A stretch of DNA of 38,171 nt from Bacillota bacterium. GTDB lineage: Bacteria > Bacillota > Clostridia > Oscillospirales > CAG-272. This document shows positions 1 through 8,384 of this stretch, piece by piece; positions within the stretch are counted from its first letter, which is position 1, and each line of letters opens with the position of its first letter. The notes under the pieces were generated by a model that was given only the letters and a program-made list of their open reading frames with translations, made no database searches and was not told where the DNA came from. The stretch is taken from assembly GCA_029219205.1 (NCBI GenBank), contig JAQXSY010000019.1, forward strand, positions 1 through 38,171. Direction: 5' to 3'. The translations under genes and the position numbers were made by a program.

Positions 1-658
1 ACTTATCGATAAAACAAAGCTTTATGATCCCGCTGACGCGCTTAACCTTGTTTGCCAGACTGCAAAGGCTAAGTTCGACGAGACAGTCGAGATTCACGTC
101 AGACTCGGTGTCGACAGCCGCCACGCCGATCAGCAGGTCAGAGGCGCCGTTGTACTCCCTAACGGAACCGGTAAAACCGTCCGCGTTCTCGTATTCGCAA
201 AGGGTGACAGAGCAAAGGAAGCCGAGGCTGCCGGAGCTGATTATGTCGGCGCTGAGGAATATGTTGCAAAGATTCAGCAGGAAAACTGGTTTGAGTTCGA
301 CGTTATCATAGCTACTCCCGATATGATGGGCGTTATCGGTCGTCTCGGCCGTGTACTCGGACCTAAGGGTCTTATGCCTAACCCCAAGGCAGGAACGGTT
401 ACAATGGATGTTGCTAAAGCGGTCAATGACGCTAAGGCCGGTAAGATTGAATACCGTCTTGATAAGACAAATATTATCCACTGCCCGATCGGTAAGGCTT
501 CATTCGGTCCTGAAAAGCTTTCTGACAACTTTATGGCGCTCATGGGCGCAATCATAAAGGCTAAGCCTGCGGCATCAAAGGGTCAGTACATCAAGAGCTG
601 CGTAATCGCATCCACGATGGGCCCCGGAATAAAGATCAACGCTGCAAAGATCGACTGA
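1..658 (+). CDS. rplA: 50S ribosomal protein L1, 3' part (5' end outside window)
   Basis: The reading frame is open from base 2 and stops with TGA at 656-658. About 218 residues are visible of a family that is usually near 230, so only the extreme N-terminus is missing. L1 hallmarks are clear: a segment reading [20 protein letters not shown], then [10 protein letters not shown], and a C-terminal stretch ending [13 protein letters not shown]1 binds 23S rRNA at the mobile L1 stalk, helps release deacylated tRNA, and in many bacteria represses its own mRNA. A terminator follows 15 bases downstream and the next gene is a membrane protease. The usual downstream partners rplJ and rplL are therefore not adjacent here. 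The identification is secure. Confidence 0.97.
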   Translation, partial: LIDKTKLYDPADALNLVCQTAKAKFDETVEIHVRLGVDSRHADQQVRGAVVLPNGTGKTVRVLVFAKGDRAKEAEAAGADYVGAEEYVAKIQQENWFEFDVIIATPDMMGVIGRLGRVLGPKGLMPNPKAGTVTMDVAKAVNDAKAGKIEYRLDKTNIIHCPIGKASFGPEKLSDNFMALMGAIIKAKPAASKGQYIKSCVIASTMGPGIKINAAKID

Positions 659-672
659 TGCAAGGATTACAG

Positions 673-700
673 GGGCTGTCACAACGTGGCAGCCCTTTTT
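673..700 (+). terminator. Rho-independent terminator after rplA
   Basis: A 10-bp stem, GGGCTGTCAC (673-682) with GTGGCAGCCC (686-695) including one G-T wobble, encloses a 3-base loop and is followed directly by five T. It ends the ribosomal-protein transcript. The next start codon is only 30 bases further on, so the protease gene must depend on readthrough or on a promoter I could not recognise. Confidence 0.88.
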
Positions 701-729
701 GCATATTATCTGTATAACGGAGGAGAATT

Positions 730-1581
730 ATGGAGAACAAGCTGTCGCCGCTCAAAGGTTTTATCGTTTTTGCTGCGGCTATGGTCTGCTTTGTGATTTT
801 CGGCTCATTTTTTCAGTACTCATGGGGCATTTGGGGACTGGCTGCAACCGAAATTATGTTTCTTTTTATTGCGTTTGCTGCAGCGTCGTTGTTCGGAGTG
901 AGCTTCAGAGAGGCTTTTCCGATGAGGCTTCCTCCCGTAAAAGAGTTTGCAGGCAGTTTTCTTCTCTATATTTCCGCATTTCTTCTGATTACGCCCGTTG
1001 TGATTATCACCGAAATTTTTTTCCCGCAGATAAGCGATTCCGCAGCGGCAATTTCGGGAATTGCCGACGGCGCGTCGCCGTATTTGTGCGTGTTTGCGAT
1101 GGCTTTTTTGCCGGCGGTCTGCGAGGAGCTGCTGCATAGGGGAATGATTCTCGGATGTATGAAGAAAATCAGAAACGATGCGGCTGTAACTTTGATTATG
1201 GCGCTGCTTTTCGGACTTTTTCATCTTGACCCGTACCGTTTTCTTCCGACCGCAATGTTGGGCGCCGTTTTTACATATACGGCAATTAAAACGCGTTCCG
1301 TTTTTTTGCCGATGCTGCTTCATTTTATCAACAATCTTATTTCGGTTGTATCGATATTAGCTGAGAGATCCGATAATATAACTGAAAGCGCAATCGTTAC
1401 GGGAAATGCCGCAAACATCGGCGTTTGCATTACTTATATCGGTCTCGGAATTGTTCCTCTGACGCTCGGCGCATTCATACTGAACAAAAAAAAGATCAAC
1501 TCCGTCACTGTTTTGGTTGCGGCGATAGGCAGCGTGGTTTTAACTGCCTGCGGAATTGTAATTACTTCACTTAATATTTAA
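730..1581 (+). CDS. CPBP-family intramembrane metalloprotease (Abi/CAAX type)
   Basis: This 283-residue polytopic membrane protein carries the three CPBP (Rce1/Abi) motifs: EELLHR near residues 132-137, an FxxxH-like FGLFH ending at about His165, and HFINN near 198-202. In this family the paired glutamates and the histidines form the active site inside the membrane. Members process prenylated or small peptides, give self-immunity to bacteriocins, or handle signalling peptides; the substrate here cannot be told from sequence. A good ribosome-binding site, GGAGGAG, lies about seven bases before the ATG. The gene stands alone between two terminators. Family assignment is firm; the biological role is unknown. 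Confidence 0.85.
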   Translation: MENKLSPLKGFIVFAAAMVCFVIFGSFFQYSWGIWGLAATEIMFLFIAFAAASLFGVSFREAFPMRLPPVKEFAGSFLLYISAFLLITPVVIITEIFFPQISDSAAAISGIADGASPYLCVFAMAFLPAVCEELLHRGMILGCMKKIRNDAAVTLIMALLFGLFHLDPYRFLPTAMLGAVFTYTAIKTRSVFLPMLLHFINNLISVVSILAERSDNITESAIVTGNAANIGVCITYIGLGIVPLTLGAFILNKKKINSVTVLVAAIGSVVLTACGIVITSLNI

Positions 1582-1645
1582 TTTTTTTTATAATCCAAAA
1601 TCGGGATTGATTCATCCGGAATTATTAAGGCAGCCACAAAAACGA

Positions 1646-1689
1646 ATACCGAGAAAAGCCTTTAAAAAGTTTTTCTCGGTATCTTTTTT
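1646..1689. terminator. Rho-independent terminator after the CPBP gene
   Basis: A 12-bp stem, ATACCGAGAAAA (1646-1657) with TTTTCTCGGTAT (1671-1682), is followed by six T at 1684-1689. It terminates the protease gene. Read leftward it is followed by a short T-rich run, so it may also end the leftward transcript that reaches the decayed glycosidase gene. Confidence 0.88.
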
Positions 1690-1709
1690 GCCTTCGGGAG
1701 CCGGGTTGT

Positions 1710-2299
1710 TCATAATTCGCCGCACCACAGGTTTTTATCGGGATTTTGTTTAACAAAATCAACTGCCTGCTTTCGAAAAAATCTTATACATTACAATGTT
1801 CATTTCTTCATAATCCGGGTAAGCCGAGGAATTGCCGCATACCGTAAGCTGATAATCACGGTAGCGTCCGATTTCACACGGATATGGCATTTCTCTCATT
1901 GTCATATGGCATTTCTCTCATTGTCAAGTAGTTCCATATTTTCCTTTATGTTGCAATAGTTTTCGATAGTCTTATGCAGATTTAGTACGATGATTAATTT
2001 GTACTTTTTGCACCAGCTTATAAAATTGTCAATATGCTTTAATGTTTCCTCGCGATAGACAAAAGGTGATTCTTCAATCACAATTTGATCGAATCCGAGA
2101 CGGATGTGATCCATCCCGAGGCTTGCTATATACCGAATATCTTTTTCTGTGATATACTCGGCAAAGTGTTCCATGTCGCCGACTGTAAGGCAAAGCTTTC
2201 TGTCGTCAGGCAAAACATTGAACCGCTTATAATTTGTAAGCCATCCTCCGATACCCATTCCGTGTTCAAAACCCGTAAATTTTTTAATAAGCTTACTGC
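1710..2299 (-). pseudogene. Decayed glycoside hydrolase family 5 (cellulase-like) gene
   Basis: Pieces of one GH5 enzyme lie in different leftward frames. The N-terminal piece (about 2297 to 1902) has the typical opening TGFEHGMGIGGWL, then a run of about 90 residues with DHIRLGFD and LNLHKT. A second piece runs to KIFSKAGS and stop. A third, AVDFVKQNPDKNLWCGEL, matches the strand carrying the family's nucleophile glutamate (CGE) and stops at 1710-1712. The catalytic middle, perhaps 150 residues, is missing. A 22-base tandem duplication (1882-1925) separates the first two pieces. A 4-base GCAG duplication near 1767-1774 splits the others; removing it restores IFSKAVDFVKQNP. A stop also precedes the apparent start. 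It lies just downstream of the oxidoreductase gene, so it was probably the operon's hydrolase. Confidence 0.65.
1882..1925. repeat. Perfect 22-bp tandem duplication inside the GH5 pseudogene
   Basis: Two identical 22-base copies (1882-1903 and 1904-1925) lie head to tail. Because 22 is not a multiple of three the duplication shifts the frame, and it sits where the N-terminal GH5 fragment runs into a stop. It looks like a slippage or misalignment event. Confidence 0.9.
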
Positions 2300-2323
2300 T
2301 TCATTCCGTCTTTTCGATTTTCT

Positions 2324-3607
2324 TCAGTGACTGCCAGAAGTCAGGGGAGTGTCGTTGAATCTGTCCTGTATTTTTTTATATACGGAGTCGTCAACCTCAA
2401 CAAAACCGGATTTACAGGAAGGCAGCAAATCTTTTTCGAAAGACAGCGAAGCGTCTGTGCTGCAGTTGTCGTTCCTCCAAAGGTTTCTCTCTTCTTCGTT
2501 TCGTAAATCTGGAACTTTTACAGAATTGCTGTTGTTTAAAATCGAACGGTAAGCCAAAAGCCCGACCGTTGACATATCAAACGCACGGTAAACGTCAATC
2601 ATATATTTTTTTGCCGCATCGTTTCCAAGCAATGTTTGAATAAATATGTTTATTAAATAAACATCGGCGATTTCGAAAGTATTCATATCGGAAAGATCCT
2701 TGTACGAATACAAAGGTATTTCATTAAAGAAATAAGGCGGTTTTATAAAATCAACTTTATAGTTTGATGATTCATTGTTTGCTTTTGAAATCCGCAGTTC
2801 TCCGAAGCTGTAAATGTTGGTTTCAACAGTTCCGTTTTCGGCAATGAAACGGTAATCAGCGCTGTAATCCCTCCGATAGTTGCCGTTCATGCTTTTTGCG
2901 GCGGCTCCGTTATCAAACTGCATCAACTCCACCGCGGCGCTTCCGCTTCTTGCTCCGACTTTTGACATATGCGGCATCAGCTGCGTTTCCATTCCGACAA
3001 CATTAACGGCTCTTCTTCCGCTGACAAACATCAACGGACCTATTGAGTGCGTGCAGTAAAAGGTTGAAGGCACAAAATTTCTCCAGTGATTTCTGTCTCC
3101 TCTGGTCAGCAAGTGCCATTTATAGGAGCAGTCGTTTATGAAGTTTCCTTCGGCATACATGAGTTCTCCCATTTCTCCGCTGTCAAAAATCCTGCGCATC
3201 TCAAGAACATGGGGCAGATAACAGTAATTTTCACCGTAAGCATATATTTTTCCGCTTCTCTCAACTGCCTCAACAAGCCCTACGGCTTCTTTCATGGTTT
3301 GCGATGGAAGATTCTCGCTGAAAACGTTAATTCCGCTGTTAAGTGCTTTTATCGCATAGGGCGCGTGCTCGTTTGCAAAGTTTGCAATTATAACAGCATC
3401 AATTCCGCTTTGCAGAAATATGTCGTAATCAGAGTAAACCTTTATACTGTCGGAAAAAGATTTTGCTTCGCTCTCAATTTTTTCCCTTAATCCGTCAAAC
3501 TTTTCACATATTGATGTAACTTCCGCATAAGGGTGGTTTAAAAGAACCCGGGTAAGAAAATCAAGTCCTCTTGTGCCGCCTAAAATACCGATTTTTAATT
3601 TTTGCAT
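2324..3607 (-). CDS. Gfo/Idh/MocA-family oxidoreductase
   Basis: The protein has 427 residues. The N-terminus KIGILGGTRG is a Rossmann-type NAD(P)-binding start, and residues about 90-160 follow the family pattern (NSGINVFSENLPS, then YGENYCYLPHVLEMRRIFDS and GEMGEL). Members reduce or oxidise sugars, inositols or sugar acids with NAD(P). The usual EKP lysine is replaced: the sequence reads SENLP, with Asn99 where the catalytic lysine normally sits, so activity may be altered. The start codon lies inside the end of the TIM-barrel gene (13-base overlap), which implies translational coupling. The pair fits a sugar-catabolic module controlled by the divergent AraC regulator. The substrate is unknown. 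Confidence 0.85.
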   Translation of the reverse strand: MQKLKIGILGGTRGLDFLTRVLLNHPYAEVTSICEKFDGLREKIESEAKSFSDSIKVYSDYDIFLQSGIDAVIIANFANEHAPYAIKALNSGINVFSENLPSQTMKEAVGLVEAVERSGKIYAYGENYCYLPHVLEMRRIFDSGEMGELMYAEGNFINDCSYKWHLLTRGDRNHWRNFVPSTFYCTHSIGPLMFVSGRRAVNVVGMETQLMPHMSKVGARSGSAAVELMQFDNGAAAKSMNGNYRRDYSADYRFIAENGTVETNIYSFGELRISKANNESSNYKVDFIKPPYFFNEIPLYSYKDLSDMNTFEIADVYLINIFIQTLLGNDAAKKYMIDVYRAFDMSTVGLLAYRSILNNSNSVKVPDLRNEEERNLWRNDNCSTDASLSFEKDLLPSCKSGFVEVDDSVYKKIQDRFNDTPLTSGSH

Positions 3608-4431
3608 GTCCGCTTCACTTCCTGCAAATTATGTATATATTCAACTGCCTTTATATAATCATTTTCATCGGAAAGATGTTCGATTAATACCGGCATATCG
3701 GGGCTTAGTTTATTTATCTGCGCAATGTAGTTTGTAATATTGAAGCCTCCCTGTCCGCAAGGCGCTTCGCTGAGATGAACTGTTAAATTGTTTTTTAGGA
3801 CAACATCCTTGACATGGCAGCTTTTTATAAAGTCTCCTAAAAGTTCAAAAGCTTTATTTGTATAGTCTTCGTTAAACAGATACTTTTTCGGATCGGAAAT
3901 CATGTTGACCATGTCCATATGAACCGCAAACGCTTTTCTGTCTGTATCCTTAATTAATTTCAGATAACTTTCGGGTGAATCCGGATACATCCAGGGCATG
4001 GGTTCTAATGTGTAGAATGTTTTGTGAGGATTTACACAGTCAATCAGCTTTTGGACCGTTTCAACGATTTCCGCATAAGTTTTTTCCGAATAATTTTCTG
4101 CATAAGCGCCGTCCCAAATGTCGCCCTTTGCTCCGGAAATATTTACACAGCATGCCGCGCCAACGTATTCTGCAAGTTCAAGTTGATTTTTACAGAATTC
4201 AAAGTTGTCCGATTTGGCTTTTTTGTCAACGGACAGAACATTCTTCCACGCTCCAACCTCAGCAATAGTTAAGCCATATTCCCGGCAAGCCTTTGCGTAC
4301 GCATCAATTTTTGATATTTTATCGGCGCAGCTGCAAGGAAAAACCACCGCAGAGAGCCCTAAATCCCGATGCCTTTTTGCCCACTCGTCAGGAGTTTTGT
4401 GCGGCAGGCTTATTGCAATTCCAAGTCTCAT
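3595..4431 (-). CDS. Sugar-phosphate isomerase/epimerase-like TIM-barrel protein (xylose isomerase-like, AP endonuclease 2 family)
   Basis: The protein has about 278 residues and an AP_endonuc_2/xylose-isomerase-like TIM-barrel pattern. Likely metal ligands lie in YTLEPMPW (Glu), AVHMDMVN (His/Asp), SCHVKDV (His) and VLIEHLSDE (Glu). Relatives act on ketoses, inosose or sugar acids using a divalent metal. Two in-frame ATGs exist. The one at 4440 is only one base from the GGAGG box, while the one at 4431 is ten bases from it, so 4431 is preferred. It is the first gene of a leftward set with the oxidoreductase and the ruined GH5 gene, and it faces the AraC regulator across about 120 bases. Confidence 0.82.
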   Translation of the reverse strand: MRLGIAISLPHKTPDEWAKRHRDLGLSAVVFPCSCADKISKIDAYAKACREYGLTIAEVGAWKNVLSVDKKAKSDNFEFCKNQLELAEYVGAACCVNISGAKGDIWDGAYAENYSEKTYAEIVETVQKLIDCVNPHKTFYTLEPMPWMYPDSPESYLKLIKDTDRKAFAVHMDMVNMISDPKKYLFNEDYTNKAFELLGDFIKSCHVKDVVLKNNLTVHLSEAPCGQGGFNITNYIAQINKLSPDMPVLIEHLSDENDYIKAVEYIHNLQEVKRTCKN

Positions 4432-4456
4432 ACAAAACATACCTCCGATTCTTTTA

Positions 4457-4486
4457 ATTATAAATTTTCTGCGCCTGATCAGATAT
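4457..4486 (-). promoter_or_regulatory. Possible activator-dependent promoter of the leftward sugar operon
   Basis: Read leftward there is a consensus -10 TATAAT (4457-4462) 26 bases before the chosen start, but no good -35 hexamer at 16-18 bases. A TGATCA palindrome lies at 4476-4481 where the -35 should be. A strong -10 with a weak -35 is common for promoters that need an AraC-type activator. This is inference only. Confidence 0.35.
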
Positions 4487-4504
4487 AATAATTCATATTA
4501 ATAC

Positions 4505-4533
4505 TTGTCTGAAAAATAGATTTGTGATATTAT
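4505..4533 (+). promoter_or_regulatory. Sigma-A type promoter of the araC-like gene
   Basis: TTGTCT (4505-4510), a 17-base spacer, then TATTAT (4528-4533). The predicted RNA start is almost at the ribosome-binding site AGGGGTG (4538-4544), so the leader would be very short. Confidence 0.55.
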
Positions 4534-4549
4534 TTATAGGGGTGATAAT

Positions 4550-5278
4550 TTGGATTTGCAAATCAGCTGCACAGAAGACGGAATAAAAACATATCCGCTT
4601 CATAATCACAAAAAACATGAAATTATTTACTATCTGAAAGGCGAAGGATATCTCCGCACAAGAGATAAAAATCTGCCTTTTTCCCCCGGAACCATAATTA
4701 TTGTGCCTCCGAATATTGATCATGGCTCGGTTTCAAAAAAGGAATTTAAAAATATCTGCGTTTCCGGAGAGTTTGAGCATCTGCTTAATTTTACGTTGCC
4801 GGTTGTTTTGTTCGATAATGAAAAAAGAGAAGGAAAAAAATTGGCGGAGCTTATTTATGAAAATCGTTTGTTAAACAACGACTATCTTTTAAGTTTGTGC
4901 ATTTCCTACATTCATTTTCTGTGTCAAAGCGTCAAAATCGATAATTCAATAAACGCTTCTTTGAAAAAGATTATTTCGGAGATTTCAGCTAATGCTTTTG
5001 ATTCGGATTTTGATTTAAAGCCGCTGCTTTTAAAAAGCGGTTATTCCGAAGATTATATCAGACATTGTTTCAAAAAAAACATAGGTAAAACTCCGACGGA
5101 ATTTTTAACGGAAACAAGAATAAAACATTCCTGCCATCTTATTGAGATATATAAGGATACTCTTTCCATGGGACAAATTGCAGAGCAGTGCGGTTTTCTT
5201 GACTATGTATATTTTTCAAAATGCTTTAAAAAAATAACCGGGATTTCTCCTGCTGCGTACAGAAAACAAATTCTTTAA
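4550..5278 (+). CDS. AraC-family transcriptional regulator
   Basis: The protein has 242 residues in two parts. The N-terminus is a cupin-like sensor (HNHKKHEIIYYLKGEGYL, then FSPGTIIIVPPNIDHG, residues about 18-65). The C-terminus (about 140-242) has two helix-turn-helix units ending with the AraC signature: MGQIAEQCGFLDYVYFSKCF followed by KKITGISPAAYRK. The start is TTG, placed six bases after AGGGGTG; no nearer ATG is in frame. It is divergent from the TIM-barrel/oxidoreductase/GH5 genes and most likely activates them in response to a sugar. The family call is certain; the inducer is not known. Confidence 0.92.
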   Translation: MDLQISCTEDGIKTYPLHNHKKHEIIYYLKGEGYLRTRDKNLPFSPGTIIIVPPNIDHGSVSKKEFKNICVSGEFEHLLNFTLPVVLFDNEKREGKKLAELIYENRLLNNDYLLSLCISYIHFLCQSVKIDNSINASLKKIISEISANAFDSDFDLKPLLLKSGYSEDYIRHCFKKNIGKTPTEFLTETRIKHSCHLIEIYKDTLSMGQIAEQCGFLDYVYFSKCFKKITGISPAAYRKQIL

Positions 5279-5382
5279 ACGAAAAAAATCAGCGTTTGTC
5301 CGCCCGGTATAGCCATTATATATAAATTGCGTCGGAAAAAGTTGTATCAAGTGACGAATTTTTTTATTGCCCGGAGGGGGTA

Positions 5383-5410
5383 TTGATTTTTTTTTAAAAT
5401 GATTTAAAAT
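5383..5410 (+). promoter_or_regulatory. Candidate promoter of the alpha/beta hydrolase gene
   Basis: TTGATT (5383-5388) is followed after 16 bases by TAAAAT (5405-5410), 31 bases before the ATG. The region is AT-rich, so chance similarity is possible. Nothing else was recognised in the 5279-5441 gap. Confidence 0.4.
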
Positions 5411-5441
5411 TAATGGTAGAAACGAGGGGAAGAAAGCAGTT

Positions 5442-6350
5442 ATGATAAAGATTATTCATTTTTCTGTCGATGTTGAAATAGACGGAGATTTATACTCTGA
5501 CATGGGCGTGATTATGCTGCCGGACGGTTATTCCGACAGCGGAGATCCGGTCAGACTTGTTATTTCGTGTCACGGAGCGGGCGGCACAGTCAGTACCGAT
5601 GATTCGCAGACGGAGGGAACCGTGCTTTCAAGGTATCTTGTTGCAAACGGTTTCGCAGTTGCGGACGTAAACGGTTTGCCGCGCGAATACGCCGAAGAGC
5701 ATGGAATTGATATAAGAAACAATATCGGAAGTCCGGTGGCGGTTGATTGCTATGTAAACGCATACAATTTGCTTATGGACAGCTTTAATCTTAAACGAAG
5801 GGTTTTCGTTATGGGCGCTTCAATGGGCGGAATAAGCAGCACAAATCTGGTGCTGAGCGGAAAGGTGCCTGTAATCGCGCAGGCGGGTTTTTGTCCGGTG
5901 CTTGATACATATAACGAAATATATATGCATCCGTGGAGCGGCGGGCTTCCGAAAGACGCGCTCGGAATTTTTTACGGTCTCAAAAAAGACGAAGACGGCG
6001 TTTACATATATGAAGAAGAAAAAATAAATTGCTATAATCCGGCAGAACGTGTGAAGAACATAAGATATCCTGTGCCGGTCAGATTCTGGCACTGCGTTGA
6101 CGATAAGACTGTTTCGCCCGCGGTTACAAAAGAATTTACGGAAACCGTGTGCAAAAACGGGGGAAGAGCAGAGCTTGTTCTGCTTCCGGACGGAGGACAC
6201 GAACCTCAGAATTACGGAGAGCCGATTGACGTTCCGGCCGGCCTGACCGATTATAACGGTGAGAAGCTTTACGTAAAGCCGGCGGTTGAGGGCGCGTTTT
6301 TGTGGTTTTGCGGCTTTGAAAAATCGTCCGGCGGGGACCGTTTGTTCTGA
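5442..6350 (+). CDS. Alpha/beta-hydrolase fold esterase/peptidase-like protein
   Basis: The protein has 302 residues. The oxyanion segment HGAGG (44-48), the nucleophile elbow GASMGG (Ser127), an acid candidate in CVDDKT (Asp220/221) and GGHEP (His253) form a complete serine-hydrolase triad in the expected order. There is no signal peptide, so it is probably cytoplasmic. Such enzymes include acyl or carbohydrate esterases and prolyl-oligopeptidase relatives; nothing fixes the substrate. It follows the AraC gene by 163 bases and has its own candidate promoter. It could deacylate sugars released by the neighbouring pathway, which is an inference from position only. The ribosome-binding site GAGGGGAAG lies about ten bases upstream of the start. 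Confidence 0.8.
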   Translation: MIKIIHFSVDVEIDGDLYSDMGVIMLPDGYSDSGDPVRLVISCHGAGGTVSTDDSQTEGTVLSRYLVANGFAVADVNGLPREYAEEHGIDIRNNIGSPVAVDCYVNAYNLLMDSFNLKRRVFVMGASMGGISSTNLVLSGKVPVIAQAGFCPVLDTYNEIYMHPWSGGLPKDALGIFYGLKKDEDGVYIYEEEKINCYNPAERVKNIRYPVPVRFWHCVDDKTVSPAVTKEFTETVCKNGGRAELVLLPDGGHEPQNYGEPIDVPAGLTDYNGEKLYVKPAVEGAFLWFCGFEKSSGGDRLF

Positions 6351-6404
6351 AATGATGCGGATTGGTCGAAAAACCAAAAAATTATTTAAAAATGTCGCAA
6401 AACA

Positions 6405-6433
6405 TTGAAAAAATGCAGTAAATATGTTATCAT
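6405..6433 (+). promoter_or_regulatory. Strong extended -10 promoter for the RDD/ABC/nuclease operon
   Basis: TTGAAA (6405-6410), a 17-base spacer, then TATCAT (6428-6433) preceded by TG one base before it (extended -10). It starts about 40 bases before the RDD gene and is the only convincing promoter before the terminator at 14911, so it probably drives all seven genes. Confidence 0.75.
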
Positions 6434-6480
6434 ACAGTTAATAATCTGAAGAGAATAATTTTCAAAAGGGTAATTGCGCA

Positions 6481-7242
6481 ATGATTTTTGACATTCAGAA
6501 AGCAAATATCTGGAAAAGAGCGGCGGCGTTTTTACTTGACGCAATAATTTTAAGCATCATTTCGGTTGGCTTTGCTTATGTTTTCTCGGCATGTCTGAAC
6601 TATGACGGTTACGGAAACGAACTTACGGCATGCTACGAAGAATACGAAAAAAATTACGGGATAGATTTCAATATATCGCAGAAGGAATACGATGAGCTGC
6701 CGGACGAAAAACGGTTGGCTTACGACGAAGCATTCAAAGCTTTGTCGGGGGACGAAAAAGTGCGCGGATTATATTCGGCATTAATTCAGTTTGCTCTGCT
6801 TATCACATCGTTAAGCATATTCTTATCGTCTGCGATCGTTGAATTTTTTATCCCGTTGTTTTTTGGAAACGGTCAGACGGTCGGGAAAAAGATCTTCGGA
6901 CTTTGCGTAATCAAAAGCAACGGAGTTAAGGTCAAGCCGGTACAGATGTTCATTCGGGCTTTGCTGGGCAAATATACGATCGAAACAATGATACCGGTTC
7001 TGATTGTTATAATGATATACTTTAACAGCATAGGCATAGTCGGTCCGATTATAATTTTCGGTATAGCGGTATTGCAGCTGATAATCCTGGCTGTCACAGA
7101 AAATAATCTTCTGCTACACGATCTGCTTGCCGGAACCGTTGTGACGGACGCCGGAAGTCAGATGATTTTTAGGGATGAAGCGGAGATTTTGGAATATAAA
7201 CTTAAAAGGCATTCGGAAGAAGCCGCTCACAGCAACTACTGA
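6481..7242 (+). CDS. RDD-family integral membrane protein
   Basis: The protein has 253 residues. The N-terminus KRAAAFLLDAIIL holds the Arg and Asp of the RDD signature. Three or four hydrophobic segments (about 15-37, 104-130, 162-185, 188-208) flank a hydrophilic loop at 40-100, and NGQTVGKKIFGL followed by LLLHDLLAGTVVTD is typical of the family's C-terminal half. RDD proteins have no single known function; some act as ion antiporters or accessory membrane proteins. It is first in the operon, 32 bases before the ABC ATPase gene, so it may support the transporter, but that is a guess. Confidence 0.82.
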   Translation: MIFDIQKANIWKRAAAFLLDAIILSIISVGFAYVFSACLNYDGYGNELTACYEEYEKNYGIDFNISQKEYDELPDEKRLAYDEAFKALSGDEKVRGLYSALIQFALLITSLSIFLSSAIVEFFIPLFFGNGQTVGKKIFGLCVIKSNGVKVKPVQMFIRALLGKYTIETMIPVLIVIMIYFNSIGIVGPIIIFGIAVLQLIILAVTENNLLLHDLLAGTVVTDAGSQMIFRDEAEILEYKLKRHSEEAAHSNY

Positions 7243-7274
7243 TAAGAAAATAAAACATAAAGGAAACAAGTCTA

Positions 7275-8384
7275 ATGAAAGTCGTTTTACAGAATGTTAC
7301 AAAAATTTTCCCCAATAAAAAAGAAAAAAACAAAGAAGTCGTTGCGGTAAACAATTTCAACTTTACAATTCCTGACGGGAAGCTGATAGGGCTACTGGGA
7401 CCGTCCGGCTGCGGAAAAAGCACGACGCTCTACATGATATGCGGACTTCAGAAACCGACGAGCGGAAGTATTTTTTTCGGCGACGACGAAGTTACCGACC
7501 TTCCTCCCGAAAACCGCGGAGTCGGACTTGTATTTCAGAATTACGCGCTCTATCCTCACATGACGGTTAAGCAGAACATAATGTTTCCGCTTCAGAATCT
7601 GAAGGGAGCCGACAAACCGGACAAGAATGAAATGCTTAAAAGAACCTTTGAAGCGGCGAAGCTTGTTCAGATCGAGGAACTGCTTGACAGAAAGCCGAGC
7701 GAGCTTTCGGGAGGACAGCAGCAGCGTGTTGCAATCGCGAGAGCGCTTGTAAAAATGCCGCGCGTGCTTTTGCTCGATGAACCGCTTTCAAATCTGGACG
7801 CGCGGCTGAGACTCAAAACAAGAGAGGAAATCAGGCGAATTCAGCGCGATACAGGTATAACCACTGTATTTGTGACGCACGATCAGGAGGAGGCAATGAG
7901 CATTTCCGATATGATCGTTGTTATGAAGCAGGGAATAATTCAGCAGATTGGCGCTCCGCAGGATGTATATGACGATCCGGTGAACCTTTTCGTTGCAAAA
8001 TTTCTCGGAACGCCTCCGATCAATGTTTTTTCGGGACAGATTCGCAGCCAAAAGCTTTTTATAGGCGGCGACGAAGTCCTTGACGTAGGAAACATCGGCG
8101 ACCGGGACGTTTATGTCGGAATACGTCCGGAAGGATTTATTCTCAAAGATGACGGACGGTTGTCATGCCGTCTCAGCAGCGTTGAAGTTATGGGCAGAGA
8201 CGTCAGCGTTGTCTCCAAAAACGATGCTTCTCTCAATCCGACGATACGCTCCATAATCGACGCCGACAATAAAGTTAACGCAGCGGCTGAGTTTGTGCGC
8301 TATGATATAAAGCCGCATAAGCTTTTCATTTTTGATCGCGAAACCGAGGAAAGAATCGTTTTTGAGGTAAAAGAAAATGATTGA
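7275..8384 (+). CDS. Sugar ABC importer ATPase (MalK/UgpC/MsmX type)
   Basis: The protein has 369 residues. Walker A GPSGCGKST (42-50), Q-loop VFQNYALYPHMT (about 86-97), signature LSGGQQQR (144-151), Walker B VLLLDEP (164-170), the D-loop SNLDAR and switch His202 are all present. The C-terminal 130 residues form a TOBE/OB regulatory region like that of MalK and UgpC. It powers import of an oligosaccharide or glycerophosphate-like solute through the two permeases that follow. Its last eight bases overlap the start of the first permease gene, so the two are translationally coupled. The ribosome-binding site AAAGGAAA lies about nine bases before the ATG. The domain call is secure; the solute is unknown. 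Confidence 0.94.
   Translation: MKVVLQNVTKIFPNKKEKNKEVVAVNNFNFTIPDGKLIGLLGPSGCGKSTTLYMICGLQKPTSGSIFFGDDEVTDLPPENRGVGLVFQNYALYPHMTVKQNIMFPLQNLKGADKPDKNEMLKRTFEAAKLVQIEELLDRKPSELSGGQQQRVAIARALVKMPRVLLLDEPLSNLDARLRLKTREEIRRIQRDTGITTVFVTHDQEEAMSISDMIVVMKQGIIQQIGAPQDVYDDPVNLFVAKFLGTPPINVFSGQIRSQKLFIGGDEVLDVGNIGDRDVYVGIRPEGFILKDDGRLSCRLSSVEVMGRDVSVVSKNDASLNPTIRSIIDADNKVNAAAEFVRYDIKPHKLFIFDRETEERIVFEVKEND

Noticed and set aside
820-1323. 167-codon open frame on the minus strand
   Set aside because: It is antisense to the CPBP protease, is Lys/Arg/His/Asn/Gln-rich without a domain and lacks a start signal.
5820-6377. 185-codon open frame on the minus strand
   Set aside because: It lies wholly opposite the alpha/beta hydrolase gene, has no ribosome-binding site and no recognisable domain; the plus-strand gene has a complete catalytic triad.
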